A stretch of 64,000 nt of DNA from Citromicrobium bathyomarinum (GCF_021021475.1 NZ_JAINWL010000004.1:1-64000); one strand, 5' to 3'; shown: positions 25,022-37,875, counted from the first letter of the stretch. Made by a program: numbers and translations. Notes: generated by a model from the letters alone, not told the origin.

Positions 25022-25699
25022 ATGGCGAGCGCAAGAACCGAGGGAGAATCAGGTCCGGCAACGGACCCTTCGCTTGCGCTGGCGCTGGCCTACGCCCCGC
25101 GCGATGCGCGGCCGGTGTTCGACGATCTTTTCGCGCTTGACCGGCGGCTGGCCGATGCAGTGCGGCAGGCGAGCGAGCCGATCATTGCACAACTGAAGCT
25201 CGCCTGGTGGCGCGATCGCTTTGCGCAGGATCGCAGCGACTGGCCGAAGGGGGAGCCGCTGCTGGCCCGCCTTGCGGCGTGGGACGCGGATGTCTCGCAA
25301 CTCGCATCGTTGGTCGACGGGTGGGAGGCGCTGCTGGCCGAAGGTCCGCTGACCGAGGAGGCGATCACCGCGTTCGGCGAAGGTCGTGCCCATGCCTGGG
25401 CGCTCGCCGCAGCGGCGCTAGGCCACCCCGGGACTCCGTCCCCCGATCACTCCGCGCTGCTGTGGTCCTACGCCGATCTGGCGCAGCATTGCTCCACGCC
25501 CGAGGATGCGGAGCGAGTGCGGGCTGTGGCGCGGGGAAAGGGGCTGCTTGGCGAGACGCCGCCCAGGCTGCCGCGTGCCTTGCGGCCCTTCGCCGTGCTC
25601 GGCACGCAAGGCTTGCGCAGCCTGCGTTCGGGCAGGCCGATGATGTCGGCAGGCGGAGACTTCCTCGCGGCGGTGCGGGCGGGTATGCTAGGCCGCTGA
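25022..25699 (+). CDS. Squalene/phytoene synthase-like protein, probably non-catalytic
   Basis: 225 residues. The all-helical pattern LALAYAPRDARPVFDDLFALDRRLADAV, LAWWRDRF and LLARLAAWDADVSQLASLVDGWE (given in parts) matches the squalene/phytoene synthase superfamily, but the protein is shorter than real synthases (~290) and lacks the two DxxxD metal motifs. Related non-catalytic proteins include the NDUFAF6-like complex I assembly factors. Its role here is therefore more likely structural or assembly-related than isoprenoid synthesis. Divergent from the Tad genes; the next gene follows after 24 bases. Confidence 0.65.
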   Translation: MASARTEGESGPATDPSLALALAYAPRDARPVFDDLFALDRRLADAVRQASEPIIAQLKLAWWRDRFAQDRSDWPKGEPLLARLAAWDADVSQLASLVDGWEALLAEGPLTEEAITAFGEGRAHAWALAAAALGHPGTPSPDHSALLWSYADLAQHCSTPEDAERVRAVARGKGLLGETPPRLPRALRPFAVLGTQGLRSLRSGRPMMSAGGDFLAAVRAGMLGR

Positions 25700-25723
25700 A
25701 GGGCTTCAAGAGGGGGAGGGCTG

Positions 25724-26182
25724 ATGGATCGCGTGGTGCTGGGTGCAGTGCTGGGGCTGATCTTGGCGGGCGTCGGGATTTTCTGGTGGCAGGGCCGCGC
25801 GCAGGTGGAAGAGGCCGCTCCGCCGCCGCCTGACATTGCTGCAAGCCCGGTAGAGGACGCGCTGCCCCAGGCCGATCCGGTGGACCTGACCGGCCCTGCT
25901 CCTCCCGAAGCGACCGAGCTGACGCGCGAACAGCGGCGCTTCTTCCGCTACGACCGCAATCGCGACCTCAAGATCACCCGCAACGAGATGCTCTCGACCC
26001 GCAGCGATGCGTTTCGCAAGCTCGACAAGGACGGCAACAACCTGCTCGATTTCGAGGAATGGGCGGTGACGACGGTCGACAAGTTCGAGGGTGCCGACGC
26101 GGATGGCGACCGTGTGCTGACGCAGGCCGAGTTCGCGACCACCGCGCCCAAGCCGAAGAAGAAGCCGCGCTGTAGCTGCTAG
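25724..26182 (+). CDS. Membrane-anchored EF-hand protein
   Basis: 152 residues, with a GGGGGAGGG-type site before the ATG. One N-terminal membrane helix (about 4-22) and a Pro/Ala-rich linker precede three EF-hand loops: [12 protein letters not shown] (77-88), [12 protein letters not shown] (101-112) and [12 protein letters not shown] (125-136). Loop 1 has Arg at a ligand position and may bind calcium poorly. It ends in a Lys-rich and CSC tail. A periplasm-facing calcium-binding protein; partner unknown. Its stop overlaps the convergent trmFO stop by 4 bases. Confidence 0.85.
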   Translation: MDRVVLGAVLGLILAGVGIFWWQGRAQVEEAAPPPPDIAASPVEDALPQADPVDLTGPAPPEATELTREQRRFFRYDRNRDLKITRNEMLSTRSDAFRKLDKDGNNLLDFEEWAVTTVDKFEGADADGDRVLTQAEFATTAPKPKKKPRCSC

Positions 26183-27546
26183 GCGGGCACGCGCTCGCGC
26201 GCGGCAAGCCATTCGCCCAGATCCGCCTTTGCGCGGCTGGTATAGGCTTCCTTGCGCTGTTTCTTCTTCACCTCGTGCAGAGGCGGGAAGAGGCCGAAAT
26301 TGACGTTCATCGGCTGGAAGGTCTCTGCCTCGGCATCGCCGGTGACGTGGCTGAGCAGGGCGCCCAGCGCCGTCGTGCGCGGGGGAGGGGACCAGTCCTC
26401 GCCGCGATGCTCGGCGGCCACCATCAGTCCAGCGAGCAAGCCGATCGCCGAGCTTTCGACATAGCCCTCGCACCCGGTGATCTGCCCGGCGAAGCGGATA
26501 TGGGCCGCGTTCTTCAACCGCAATTGCCGATCGAGCACCAGCGGCGAGTTGATGAAGGTGTTGCGGTGCAGCCCGCCCAGCCGCGCGAACTCGGCGTTCT
26601 CGAGTCCCGGGATCGTGCGAAACAGCTCCACCTGCGCGCCGTATTTCAGCTTGGTCTGGAAGCCCACCATGTTCCACAGCGTGCCCAGCTTGTTGTCCTG
26701 CCGCAGCTGGACCACGGCGTAGGGCCAGCGGCCCTGCGGGTGCTCTTCGGTGGTGTCGTAAGGATTGTCGAGCCCGACACCCTTCATCGGTCCGTAGCGC
26801 AACGTTTCGACGCCGCGCGATGCCATCACCTCGATCGGCATGCAGCCATCAAAGTACGGAGTGTCGGCCTCCCATTCCTTGAACTCGGTCTTCTCGCCGT
26901 CGATGAGCGCTTGAACGAAGGTCTCGTACTGCTCCTTCGTCATCGGGCAGTTGATGTAGTCGCCATCCTCGTTGCTGGCCTCGGTCCGCTTGTTCCAGCG
27001 GCTCTGGATCCAGCACTTGCTCATGTCGATCGAGTCGCGGTGGACGATCGGGGCGATGGCGTCGAAGAACGCCAGCCGATCCTCGCCGGTCGCCTGCACG
27101 ATGCTCTGCGCCAGATTTTGCGCCGTCAGCGGCCCGGTGGCGACGATGGCGAGCCCTGCGTCGGGCAGCGTATCGACCCGTTCGCGCACCACGGTGACGT
27201 TGGGATGCTCGGCCAGCCTGCGTTCGACTTCTGCCGAAAAGACGTCGCGGTCGACCGCCATCGCGCTGCCAGCGGGCACGCGTGCCTTTTCGCCAGCGGA
27301 CATAACGATCGAATCCAGCCGCCTCATTTCGTCGTGCAGCAAGCCGACCGCGTTCTTGTCGCTGTCGTCGGAGCGGAAGGAGTTGGAGCAGACCAGCTCG
27401 GCCAGTCCGTCGGTATGGTGCGCGGGTGTCATCTCGCCGCTGCCGCGCATTTCCGACAGGCGAACCTTCAGCCCCGCCTGCGCCAATTGCCACGCCGCCT
27501 CGCTGCCCGCGAGACCGCCGCCGATGATGTGTACGTCATGTGTCAT
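26179..27546 (-). CDS. trmFO: Methylenetetrahydrofolate-tRNA-(uracil-5)-methyltransferase TrmFO
   Basis: 455 residues. FAD-binding start [20 protein letters not shown] (GxGxxG at 9-14) and the family signatures [17 protein letters not shown] and [15 protein letters not shown] are all present. The enzyme makes 5-methyluridine at position 54 of the tRNA T-loop using methylenetetrahydrofolate and FADH2, an alternative to SAM-dependent TrmA. Full length. Single gene between the convergent EF-hand gene and the divergent YhhN gene. Confidence 0.95.
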   Translation of the reverse strand: MTHDVHIIGGGLAGSEAAWQLAQAGLKVRLSEMRGSGEMTPAHHTDGLAELVCSNSFRSDDSDKNAVGLLHDEMRRLDSIVMSAGEKARVPAGSAMAVDRDVFSAEVERRLAEHPNVTVVRERVDTLPDAGLAIVATGPLTAQNLAQSIVQATGEDRLAFFDAIAPIVHRDSIDMSKCWIQSRWNKRTEASNEDGDYINCPMTKEQYETFVQALIDGEKTEFKEWEADTPYFDGCMPIEVMASRGVETLRYGPMKGVGLDNPYDTTEEHPQGRWPYAVVQLRQDNKLGTLWNMVGFQTKLKYGAQVELFRTIPGLENAEFARLGGLHRNTFINSPLVLDRQLRLKNAAHIRFAGQITGCEGYVESSAIGLLAGLMVAAEHRGEDWSPPPRTTALGALLSHVTGDAEAETFQPMNVNFGLFPPLHEVKKKQRKEAYTSRAKADLGEWLAARERVPA

Positions 27547-27627
27547 TGCCTGCGCACGTAGGCGTTGACGGAGGAAAGTTCAAAGCAAGGTAGCGGCCGG
27601 ATCGTGTGCGCGTTACACGATGGGCCC

Positions 27628-28272
27628 ATGCCGCGTCGCGCCCTCGTCCAGTATCGCCCCTGGCTTGCCCTCAGCCTGCTCGCGGCAATCGCCTTGCCCT
27701 TGCTCGAACAGACCGCACTGGGCGGGGTCTGGCTGATGGCGATCAAGACCTCCGCGGTCGGCTTTCTCGCGCTTTATGCGGCGCAGCGCACAAAGGGGCT
27801 GCGGGCGGGTCTGTTCGTTCTCGCGCTCGCTTTGAGCGCTCTGGGCGACCTCGCGATCGAGCTGTCGTTCATTGCGGGGGGCATGGCGTTCTTTGCTAGC
27901 CACGTCGTCGCGATTTTGTTCTACCGCCGCTACCTGCGGCCGGAGCCGAGTGTGGCACGTACCTGGGTGACGACGCTGCTGTTTCTTGGCGTTCCGCTGG
28001 TTGCCTGGTGGCTCAGCGGCGACATCCTGATCGGGCTCTACGGCCTCGCGCTGGGCGGGATGGCGATGGCCGCGTGCCTAAGCCTGTTCCCGCAATCGCG
28101 GGTGGGGCTGGGCGCGCTGCTGTTCGTCGTGTCCGACTGGCTGATCTTCAGCCGCCTTGGCCCGTACGACCTCGCGCCGCTGCCCGACCTGCTGGTCTGG
28201 CCAACATACTACGTCGGACAATTCCTGATCGCGACCGGAGTGGTGCAGACGCTGCGGCGGTTCCGGCGATAA
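27628..28272 (+). CDS. YhhN/TMEM86 family membrane protein (lysoplasmalogenase-like)
   Basis: 214 residues from the ATG at 27628; a TTG at 27565 is less likely. Seven or eight hydrophobic helices with the family features: ALSALGDLAIE in the third helix region (Asp conserved in the family), FFASHVVAILFYRRY, and VVSDWLIF near the C-terminus. Animal TMEM86 members hydrolyse lysoplasmalogens; in bacteria the substrate is undetermined, so the enzymatic name is a family inference. Divergent from trmFO with an 81-base shared promoter gap. Confidence 0.75.
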   Translation: MPRRALVQYRPWLALSLLAAIALPLLEQTALGGVWLMAIKTSAVGFLALYAAQRTKGLRAGLFVLALALSALGDLAIELSFIAGGMAFFASHVVAILFYRRYLRPEPSVARTWVTTLLFLGVPLVAWWLSGDILIGLYGLALGGMAMAACLSLFPQSRVGLGALLFVVSDWLIFSRLGPYDLAPLPDLLVWPTYYVGQFLIATGVVQTLRRFRR

Positions 28273-28291
28273 TCGCTTTACCTAACCCTGG

Positions 28292-28332
28292 AAACCCGCT
28301 CCCCCTACGACTGCTCGGGGAGAGCGGGGTTT
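28292..28332. terminator. Bidirectional terminator between YhhN gene and gyrA
   Basis: Arms AAACCCGCT-CCCC (from 28292) and GGGGAGAGCGGGGTTT (to 28332) pair over about 12 bp with small bulges. The flanking A and T runs allow it to work in both directions between two convergent genes. Confidence 0.6.
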
Positions 28333-28354
28333 CGAATTGCGCTAACGCTGAGCC

Positions 28355-31180
<2,826 letters not shown>

Positions 31181-31480
31181 GGAATGTCCGGTCCGTCTGT
31201 TATTCGGATGCGTCTGACGCGCAGTCGGGGAAGGCTAGGGGAAAGCGTCCGGCGGTGCCAGCAATGGCAGCCAGACATAGGAATTGAAGGGCGGTTTTTC
31301 CACATTTTCTGCGGAGTTGGGCGTCGATTTGCCTGAAGCACCCATTCAACCTCGGTTCAACCGGTTTCAGCCACTCTCTGGACGTTGGCGTGGCACTATC
31401 GCATAGGCCGCGCGTTATTCCGATAAGCAGATGACAAACGCTGCGCGACACTGCGCGGCTTAACAGGAGAGACGATACGT
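31181..31480. other. Divergent promoter region of gyrA and TPR-protein gene
   Basis: 300 bases with no gene that I can support. It must hold promoters for gyrA (minus) and the TPR gene (plus), but no clear consensus elements stand out. A ribosome site GGAG (31469-31472) serves the gene at 31481. Confidence 0.4.
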
Positions 31481-32740
31481 ATGGCCAGGTTTGCCTTTTT
31501 CCCCGCCAAGAGTTCCGGGTTCGCAATCGCTGCGGCGATGATGGCGGTCGGCACGCTCGGCGCGACCGCGATCGCCACGCCCGCCTACGCGCAGAAGCAG
31601 GCCAAGTTTTCCAAGGAATTCCTTGCGGCGTTCCAGCCGATTGACGAGGCGATCAAGGGCGAAAACCCCGATTACGCCGCACTGCGCGCGCAGGCCGAAG
31701 CTGCCAAGGACACGGTCAAAACCGATGACGAACGCTTTTTCTACGGCAGCACGATGTACACCATTGGCGGTAAGCTCAACGATGTCCCGCTGCAGCTCGA
31801 AGGCATGAACATGATGCTCGACAGCGGCAAGGTGCCCGAGGCCAACGTGCCGCAGTATACCTACGTCGCCGGCCAGCTTGCCTTCAACTCGCAGGACTGG
31901 GCATCCGCTCGCGCACGCTTCGAGAAGGCGATCGAGCTTGGTTACGAGGTCGAGCAGGCACGTGCGCTGATCGCGCGAACCTACAGCGAGGAGGGCGATT
32001 TCACCGCTGCGCTGCAAACGGTGAATGACCAGATCAACGAACAGATTGCCGCCGGCGGCGCACCGGATGAAACCCTGCTCAAGCGCGGGCTCACCACGGC
32101 TTATAACAACGACCTGTTCGAAGACGCGACCAATTACAGCCTGATGCTCGTGAAATACTACCCCAGCGCGACGACGTGGGCCGATGCGGTCGCGATCCAG
32201 CGTAATTTCGGCCAGTGGTCTGATGCTGAAATGCTCGACCTGCTGCGTCTTGCGCGCGCCGCAAATGCAATGCGTGAGGCGCGCGATTACACTGACTACA
32301 TCGATGCGGCCAACTTCCGTCGTCTTCCGGCAGAGGTTGCGGCTGTCACCGCAGAGGGCATCTCTTCCGGCAAGCTCAAATCGAGCGACACCTTCGTCGC
32401 AGAAGCACAGCGCGAATCTCAGTCGCGTACCGCCGGTCTCAAGGCCGACCTCGGAGCGCTTGAAAGCGACGCCAAGGCATCCGGCGCGTCGGCCAGCCTC
32501 GCGGTCGCTGCAGGTGATGCCTACCTGAACTTCGACAATGGTGCGAAGGCGGCCGAGCTTTACGAGCTCGCGCTGACACGGCCCGATGTCGATCGCAGTC
32601 TCGCTCTGACCCGCCTGGGGATCGCACAGGTCAAGGCAGGTGATTATGCCGCAGCGCAGGAGACCCTGGGCAAGGTTCAGGGCCAGCGCGCGTCCATCGC
32701 CAAGTTGTGGGCGGCTTACGCCAAGCAGCAGGCAGGCTGA
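31481..32740 (+). CDS. Exported TPR-repeat protein
   Basis: 419 residues. A long signal peptide (AIAAAMMAVGTLGATAIATPAYA, in parts; cleavage near residue 37, AYAQKQ) is followed by helical-hairpin repeats; the clearest TPR-like units are AFNSQDWASARARFEKAIELG (in parts, ~145-165), EEGDFTAALQ and AKAAELYELALTRPD near the C-terminus, then AGDYAAAQETL. Periplasmic protein-protein interaction is expected; no enzymatic domain. Similar exported TPR proteins are common in sphingomonads. A strong terminator follows at 32764-32803. Confidence 0.75.
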   Translation: MARFAFFPAKSSGFAIAAAMMAVGTLGATAIATPAYAQKQAKFSKEFLAAFQPIDEAIKGENPDYAALRAQAEAAKDTVKTDDERFFYGSTMYTIGGKLNDVPLQLEGMNMMLDSGKVPEANVPQYTYVAGQLAFNSQDWASARARFEKAIELGYEVEQARALIARTYSEEGDFTAALQTVNDQINEQIAAGGAPDETLLKRGLTTAYNNDLFEDATNYSLMLVKYYPSATTWADAVAIQRNFGQWSDAEMLDLLRLARAANAMREARDYTDYIDAANFRRLPAEVAAVTAEGISSGKLKSSDTFVAEAQRESQSRTAGLKADLGALESDAKASGASASLAVAAGDAYLNFDNGAKAAELYELALTRPDVDRSLALTRLGIAQVKAGDYAAAQETLGKVQGQRASIAKLWAAYAKQQAG

Positions 32741-32763
32741 TTTCAGCCGCTTTCAAGCTGATA

Positions 32764-32803
32764 AAAGAACGGCGCGGGAGGGAGACCTTCCGCGCCGTTC
32801 TTT
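32764..32803. terminator. Strong bidirectional terminator
   Basis: Perfect 14-bp stem AAAGAACGGCGCGG (32764-32777) with CCGCGCCGTTCTTT (32790-32803), 12-base loop, T-rich continuation on the plus strand. Serves the convergent TPR and NYN genes. Confidence 0.9.
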
Positions 32804-32822
32804 GTCTCTTGCGGTGATAAGA

Positions 32823-33551
32823 TCAGCGCAGGCGTTTCACGTACATCCCGCTATTGTCGCGCCGTTCCACCTTGAACTCGTCGATCGCCTCAAACAGGTC
32901 GGACAGCCGCTTGTAGCCATAATTGCGCACGTCGAAGCTGGAACGGTTGCCGGCGATCTTGCCGACCTCGCCCATCGGCGCATAACCGTTTTCGTCGCGC
33001 TTCGCCGCTTTCCACGCGGTGCCGAGCAGTTCGACCAGTTCGTCGTCGATCTGGCCTTTGCCCTTCGCAGCGCGCGCCTTAGGCGTTTCCTGTTCATCGG
33101 AGGCGCCCTTGATCAGCGCGTCGATATCGATGAAGCGCGTGCAAGCGCTCTTGAAGGCGGCGGGCGTCTTGTTCGTGCTGCCGAAGCCGTAGACGACCAG
33201 CCCATCCTGGCGCAGCCGTGTGACCAGCGGGGTAAAGTCGCTGTCCGAGCTCATAATCCCGAAGCCATCGACCTTGCCCTGATACAGCAGGTCGATCGCG
33301 TCGATGGTCATAGCCATGTCGGTCGCGTTCTTGCCCGCCGTCAGATCGAACTGCTGCTGCGGACGGATGCCGTATTTGTGGGTGATCTTGTCCCAGTTGG
33401 CGAGGTTGTTCTTCGCGAAATTGCCGTAGGCGCGCTTGATGTTGACCTGGCCGAGCTCGGCCATGACGGTCAGCACCGGGTCGATGCCCTTGGGGGTGGT
33501 GTTGTCCGCATCGATCAGCAGCGCGATATTCTTGAGGGTCTCTTCGGTCAT
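32823..33551 (-). CDS. NYN-domain (LabA/DUF88-type) putative RNase with OST-HTH/LOTUS domain
   Basis: 242 residues from the ATG at 33551. The N-terminal PIN-like NYN domain shows IALLIDADN (Asp14), NATDMAMTIDA (Asp78, Asp84) and SSDSDFTPL (Asp103, Asp105), the acidic cluster of metal-dependent RNases. After a Lys-rich linker (about 148-165) comes an OST-HTH/LOTUS-type module (YAPMGEVGKIAG, FDVRNYGYKRLSDLFEAI), an RNA-binding fold. Likely acts on structured RNA; substrate unknown. Single gene, divergent from lipA. Confidence 0.85.
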   Translation of the reverse strand: MTEETLKNIALLIDADNTTPKGIDPVLTVMAELGQVNIKRAYGNFAKNNLANWDKITHKYGIRPQQQFDLTAGKNATDMAMTIDAIDLLYQGKVDGFGIMSSDSDFTPLVTRLRQDGLVVYGFGSTNKTPAAFKSACTRFIDIDALIKGASDEQETPKARAAKGKGQIDDELVELLGTAWKAAKRDENGYAPMGEVGKIAGNRSSFDVRNYGYKRLSDLFEAIDEFKVERRDNSGMYVKRLR

Positions 33552-33621
33552 GCCCGCCACATGGGCGAGCGGAGGCCTACTGGCAAGGCGCGGCATTGCC
33601 TCTGCCGGGCGAGGCTCCTAG

Positions 33622-34599
33622 ATGGCGGGCATGAACGACCTCTCCTCCGCCCCCGAACCGCAAGACAACCGCGCACCGCGCCCGCGCAAACCCGACTGGA
33701 TCAGGGTCAAGGCGCCCGTGAGCAAGGGCTATCACGAGACGCGCCGTCTGATGCGCGACCTCAGTCTGAACACGGTGTGCGAGGAAGCGGCCTGCCCGAA
33801 TATCGGCGAGTGCTGGGAGAAGAAGCACGCCACCGTCATGATCCTCGGCGACGTCTGCACGCGCGCCTGCGCGTTCTGCAACGTAAAGACCGGGATGCCC
33901 CGGCTGGTCGATCCGATGGAGCCCGAGAATGTCGCGGTCGCGGCGGGCAAGATGGGTCTGGAACACATCGTCATCACCAGCGTCGACCGCGACGACCTGC
34001 CCGATGGCGGGGCGGGGCAGTTCGTGAAGGTGATTCAGGCTCTTCGTCGCGAGACTCCGAACACCACGATCGAAATCCTCACGCCCGACTTCCGCGGCAA
34101 GATGCGCCCCGCGATCGAGGCGATCTGCGAAGCCGGGCCGGACGTGTTCAATCACAACCTCGAAACGGTCCCGCGGCTGTACCCGACGATCCGCCCCGGT
34201 GCGCGCTATTACGCCTCGCTGCGCCTGCTCGAAGAGGTGAAGTCGCACGACCCGCTGATCTTCACCAAGTCGGGGATCATGCTGGGCCTGGGCGAGCAGC
34301 GCCTCGAAGTGCACCAGGTGATGGACGACATGCGCAGTGCCGACGTCGATTTCATCACCATGGGGCAGTACCTGCAGCCGACGCCCAAGCACGCGAAGGT
34401 GGAGGATTTCGTCACGCCTAAGGCGTTCGACGCGTTCGGTTCGATCGCGCGGGCCAAGGGCTTCCTGCAGGTCGCGGCGAGCCCGCTTACCCGCTCCAGC
34501 TATCACGCGGGCGACGATTTCGCGCAGATGAAGGCAGCGCGTGAAGAGCGTCTTCAGCGCGACGCGGCGCGCAAGGCCGGAAACGCCGGAGCCCGCTGA
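33622..34599 (+). CDS. lipA: Lipoyl synthase
   Basis: 325 residues from the ATG at 33622 (GAGG 7 bases upstream). Radical SAM enzyme inserting two sulfurs into protein-bound octanoyl groups. Auxiliary cluster Cys53, Cys58, Cys64 ([12 protein letters not shown]) and radical-SAM Cys79, Cys83, Cys86 (CTRACAFC) are intact; the C-terminal [10 protein letters not shown], typical of LipA, is present. It would modify the lipoyl lysines of PdhB and PdhC encoded in this window. The next gene overlaps its stop by one base (TGATG). Confidence 0.97.
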   Translation: MAGMNDLSSAPEPQDNRAPRPRKPDWIRVKAPVSKGYHETRRLMRDLSLNTVCEEAACPNIGECWEKKHATVMILGDVCTRACAFCNVKTGMPRLVDPMEPENVAVAAGKMGLEHIVITSVDRDDLPDGGAGQFVKVIQALRRETPNTTIEILTPDFRGKMRPAIEAICEAGPDVFNHNLETVPRLYPTIRPGARYYASLRLLEEVKSHDPLIFTKSGIMLGLGEQRLEVHQVMDDMRSADVDFITMGQYLQPTPKHAKVEDFVTPKAFDAFGSIARAKGFLQVAASPLTRSSYHAGDDFAQMKAAREERLQRDAARKAGNAGAR

Positions 34600-35057
34600 T
34601 GCCTGGCATCCACCAGCAGCGCGTGCTGCCGTTCACGCCCGAACAGATGTTCGATCTGGTCGCCGACGTGAAGCGTTACCCCGAGTTCCTGCCATGGGTG
34701 ATCGCGACCCGGATTCAGTCCGACAGCGAAACGGAGATGGTTGCGGACATGGTCGTCGGGTTCAAGGCGATCCGCGAGAAGTTCACCTCGCGGGTCGAGA
34801 AGCATCGGCCCGAGAGTATCCGGGTCCACTATATCGACGGGCCGCTGAGCGATCTTCAGAACGACTGGCGCTTCAACGCGGTGGAAGGCGGGTGCGAAAT
34901 CGATTTCTGCGTCGATTTCACGTTCAAGAACAAGATTTTCGAACGGCTGGCCGGAGCCTATTTCGACCGTGCCTTTCGCCGGATGATGGCCGCGTTCGAG
35001 GAACGCGCCCACGAACTCTACGGCAATAGCAGCTCCAGCGCACACAGCGTCGCCTGA
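34599..35057 (+). CDS. Coenzyme Q-binding protein, COQ10/START-type
   Basis: 152 residues, START-like fold: LPFTPEQMFDLVADVKRYPEFLPW at the start (given in parts), central YIDGPLSDLQNDWRF and C-terminal FRRMMAAFEERAHELYG helix. This is the bacterial COQ10-like family, which binds ubiquinone-type lipids; some annotations call it RatA toxin, but nothing here points to a toxin. Starts at the lipA stop (TGATG) and is probably co-translated. Its last 40 bases overlap the end of the convergent CinA-type gene. Confidence 0.85.
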   Translation: MPGIHQQRVLPFTPEQMFDLVADVKRYPEFLPWVIATRIQSDSETEMVADMVVGFKAIREKFTSRVEKHRPESIRVHYIDGPLSDLQNDWRFNAVEGGCEIDFCVDFTFKNKIFERLAGAYFDRAFRRMMAAFEERAHELYGNSSSSAHSVA

Positions 35058-35518
35058 CGGCGGATTTCGCCGCGGCCCAGGTCGCCGAAGGACTTCAGCT
35101 CGCCCTCCGGCTCGCCATCGTGCCCGCGCACGGCCCGCGCGAACACGACCGTGCCGACCGGCTTGGTCGCACTTCCGCCGCCGGGGCCGGCCACTCCGCT
35201 GATCGCAACCGCGACATCGGCATTGCTGTTGGCAAGCGCGCCCTGCGCCATCGCCCACACGCAGGCGATCGACACCGCACCGAAGGTTTCAATGATGTCC
35301 TGCGGAACGCCCAGCATCTCCATCTTCGATTCGTTGGAATAGGTGACGAAGCCGCGATCGAGCACGGAGGATGACCCCGGAATTTCGGTGATCGCCGCGC
35401 TCACCAGCCCGCCGGTGCAGCTTTCGGCCAGCACGAGCGTGCGGTTCGCATCCCGGTTCGCATCGACCACCTTGGTGGCCAGTTCGACGACATTGGTGGG
35501 GAGCAGGATGTCGGTCAT
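35018..35518 (-). CDS. pncC: CinA-family nicotinamide-nucleotide amidase
   Basis: 166 residues, matching stand-alone PncC/CinA C-terminal domains. LVLAESCTGGLVSAAIT (about 28-44) holds the catalytic-type Ser33, then VLDRGFVTYSNESKMEMLGV and AISGVAGPGGGSATKPVGTV, the family's Gly-rich loop. Deamidates NMN to NaMN in NAD recycling. Its 3' end overlaps the COQ10-like gene by 40 bases on the opposite strand. ispDF lies 3 bases upstream and may share its transcript. Confidence 0.88.
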   Translation of the reverse strand: MTDILLPTNVVELATKVVDANRDANRTLVLAESCTGGLVSAAITEIPGSSSVLDRGFVTYSNESKMEMLGVPQDIIETFGAVSIACVWAMAQGALANSNADVAVAISGVAGPGGGSATKPVGTVVFARAVRGHDGEPEGELKSFGDLGRGEIRRQATLCALELLLP

Positions 35519-35521
35519 GCG

Positions 35522-36676
35522 CTAGAAATCCTCCCTGATCAGCGTGGCGACCGCTTGCGCGGCAATGCCTTCGCCGCGGCCGGTGAAGCCCAGCTTTTCG
35601 GTAGTGGTCGCTTTTACGCTGATCGCATCGGCCTGAACACCGGCGATTTCCGCGATTGTTTCACGCATCGCCTCCTTGTGCGGGCCGATCTTGGGGGCTT
35701 CGCAGATGATCGTCAGGTCGAGATTGCCGATGCGGTAGCCTGCCTCACTCACCAGGCTGACCGCGTGGGCCAGAAACTGGCTCGATCGCGCGCCTTTCCA
35801 GCGTTCGTCGCTGGGCGGGAAGTGGGTGCCGATGTCACCATTGCCGATCGCGCCGAGCACCGCATCGACCAGCGCGTGGAGTGCGACGTCGGCATCGCTA
35901 TGGCCCGCAAGGCCCTGATCGTGATCGATTTTCAGCCCGCCGAGCCACAGATCCTCGCCATCGGCGAGGCGGTGAACGTCGAAGCCGGTGCCGGTGCGCA
36001 CGGGTGGTGCCTGCATCGCGAAATCCTCTGCGAAAGTGAGTTTGGCAAGGCGCTGCGAGCCTTCGACGATGGCGACTTCACCGCCCGAATGGCGGAGCAC
36101 CTGCGCGTCATCGGTCGGTTCCGTTTCGCTGTCCCAGGCGCGGTGTGCCGCGAGAATCTCTGCAAAGCGGAACCCTTGTGGTGTCTGCACGCGGGCGAGG
36201 GTGGAGCGGTCTTCCTGACCCGTCATCACCCCGTTCTGCATACGCGCGATGGTGTCGACCAGGGGCAGAGCGGGGGTTGCGCCAGCATGGTGCTCAAGCG
36301 CATTCAACACGCGTTCAACGACAGTTTGCGGGACAGAGGGGCGCGCGGCGTCGTGGATCAGCACGGCTTCCGGCGGATCGAGTGCGAGTGCTTCCAGCCC
36401 GGAGGCGACCGAGGCCCGGCGGGTGTCGCCACCCTCGACGAACAGAATGTTTTCCAGCCCGGCGGTCGCCTCGCGGGCGAGGTCTTTCGCATCGGGGGCG
36501 ATCGCGATCACGATGCGGTCTGCGCCTGCTTCGAGCAGGTGCTCCACCGAGTGGCGCAGCACCGGCTTGCCGCGCCAGCGGACATATTGCTTGGGGATCG
36601 CCTGCCCGGCACGTGTGCCGGAGCCTGCGGCTACGATAATCGCGGCGAAGCGGGGGGCTGGTGCGGGGGATGGCAT
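35522..36676 (-). CDS. ispDF: Bifunctional IspD/IspF enzyme of the MEP isoprenoid pathway
   Basis: 384 residues from the ATG at 36676. The N-terminal cytidylyltransferase (IspD) starts [15 protein letters not shown] with AIPKQYVRW and IHDAARPSV; the C-terminal IspF domain starts [19 protein letters not shown] (metal Asp/His in DVH) and contains [15 protein letters not shown] and [15 protein letters not shown]. Catalyses steps 3 and 5 of the MEP pathway. The IspE step enzyme is separate. IspDF fusions are typical of alphaproteobacteria. Divergent from dusB with 62 bases between starts. Confidence 0.97.
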   Translation of the reverse strand: MPSPAPAPRFAAIIVAAGSGTRAGQAIPKQYVRWRGKPVLRHSVEHLLEAGADRIVIAIAPDAKDLAREATAGLENILFVEGGDTRRASVASGLEALALDPPEAVLIHDAARPSVPQTVVERVLNALEHHAGATPALPLVDTIARMQNGVMTGQEDRSTLARVQTPQGFRFAEILAAHRAWDSETEPTDDAQVLRHSGGEVAIVEGSQRLAKLTFAEDFAMQAPPVRTGTGFDVHRLADGEDLWLGGLKIDHDQGLAGHSDADVALHALVDAVLGAIGNGDIGTHFPPSDERWKGARSSQFLAHAVSLVSEAGYRIGNLDLTIICEAPKIGPHKEAMRETIAEIAGVQADAISVKATTTEKLGFTGRGEGIAAQAVATLIREDF

Positions 36677-36738
36677 CGGGGCAAGAGGGCTACGCGCTTG
36701 CGGGAAGCGCGGCAATCCACTATTTGGCGCGTTTCCCC

Positions 36739-37758
36739 ATGATGCAAGTACCAACCCCTCCCTCGGCTCCGAAGCCGATCGCCATCGGCGACGTGCGTGT
36801 CGAGACGCCCGTGGTCCTCGCGCCCATGACCGGCGTGACGGACATGCCCTTCCGCACGCTGGTGCGCCGTTACGGCTCCGGCCTCAACGTGACCGAGATG
36901 ATCGCGAGCGAGGCGGCGATCCGCGAGACGCGCCAGAGCGTGCAGAAGGCCGCGTGGGACCGGATTGAGGAGCCGGTCAGCATGCAGCTGGTCGGCTGCG
37001 ATCCGGCGAGCATGGCCGAGGCTGCGAAACTGCAGGAAGGCAACGGCGCGGCGATCATCGACATCAATTTCGGCTGCCCGGTGCGCAAGGTCGTCGGCCA
37101 GCTGGCGGGCAGCGCGCTGATGCGCGAGGTGCCGCTGGCGACCAGGCTCATGGAAGCGACGGTCAAGGCGGTCGATGTGCCGGTGACCGTGAAGATGCGG
37201 ATGGGCTGGGACCACGACAGCCTCAACGCGCCCGAACTCGCGCGGATTGCCGAGGATCTGGGCGTGAAGATGATCACCGTCCACGGCCGCACGCGCAACC
37301 AGATGTATAAAGGTAGCGCCGACTGGTCCTTCATCCGCAAGGTGAAGGACGCGGTCAGCATTCCCGTGATCGTCAACGGCGACATCTGCGGTGTCGACGA
37401 TGCCGCGAAGGCGCTGGAGCAATCGGGCGCGGACGGGCTGATGATCGGGCGCGGCGCCTATGGCCGCCCGTGGCTGCTCGGCCAGGTGATGCACTGGTGG
37501 CAGACAGGCGAGAAGCGCGCCGATCCGCCGCTCAACGAGCAATATGCCGTGGTGGTGGAGCATTTCCGCCGGATGCTGGACCATTACACGCCCGAAGTCG
37601 GCGTGAAGATCGCCCGCAAGCATCTGGGCTGGTATGTGAAGGGCCTCTACGGTTCGTCCGAGTTCCGCAAGGCGGTCAACTTCATCGACGATCCCGCACA
37701 GGTGCTGGGCGAGATCGAGCGCTTCTACGAACCCTTCCTGGTCCGCAACGCTGCCTGA
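36739..37758 (+). CDS. dusB: tRNA-dihydrouridine synthase B
   Basis: 339 residues from the ATG at 36739 (a second ATG follows at once; no ribosome site, possibly leaderless). FMN-dependent TIM barrel: [15 protein letters not shown], the catalytic Cys in [10 protein letters not shown] (near residue 114), [12 protein letters not shown] and [23 protein letters not shown]. Reduces uridine in the tRNA D-loop. In alphaproteobacteria dusB lies next to ntrB/ntrC or, as here, ntrY/ntrX, which fits the downstream neighbours. Confidence 0.93.
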   Translation: MMQVPTPPSAPKPIAIGDVRVETPVVLAPMTGVTDMPFRTLVRRYGSGLNVTEMIASEAAIRETRQSVQKAAWDRIEEPVSMQLVGCDPASMAEAAKLQEGNGAAIIDINFGCPVRKVVGQLAGSALMREVPLATRLMEATVKAVDVPVTVKMRMGWDHDSLNAPELARIAEDLGVKMITVHGRTRNQMYKGSADWSFIRKVKDAVSIPVIVNGDICGVDDAAKALEQSGADGLMIGRGAYGRPWLLGQVMHWWQTGEKRADPPLNEQYAVVVEHFRRMLDHYTPEVGVKIARKHLGWYVKGLYGSSEFRKAVNFIDDPAQVLGEIERFYEPFLVRNAA

Positions 37759-37792
37759 GCCCACCGTCCCGCAAACATGCAGGCTACGAAGC

Positions 37793-37874
37793 GTTGCCAA
37801 AATGCGACGCGAAGTGGGACGTATCGGCGTTTGTAACTTGTATTATGGCAACAGCGATGTTGTAAACTGGCAAC
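37793..37874. promoter_or_regulatory. Heptamer repeats upstream of ntrY
   Basis: TGGCAAC occurs at 37846-37852 and 37868-37874 and inverted at 37793-37799; each direct copy is preceded by TTGTAAC or TTGTAAAC (37831-37837, 37860-37867). They fill the short dusB-ntrY gap right up to the ntrY start and could be operator sites. Confidence 0.35.
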
Positions 37875-37875
37875 G

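Noticed and set aside
25022-25699. A carotenoid or hopanoid synthase
   Set aside because: It is short and lacks the DxxxD metal motifs needed for catalysis.
34599-35057. RatA toxin
   Set aside because: The name comes from a paralogue annotation; the sequence is an ordinary COQ10/START-like protein coupled to lipA.
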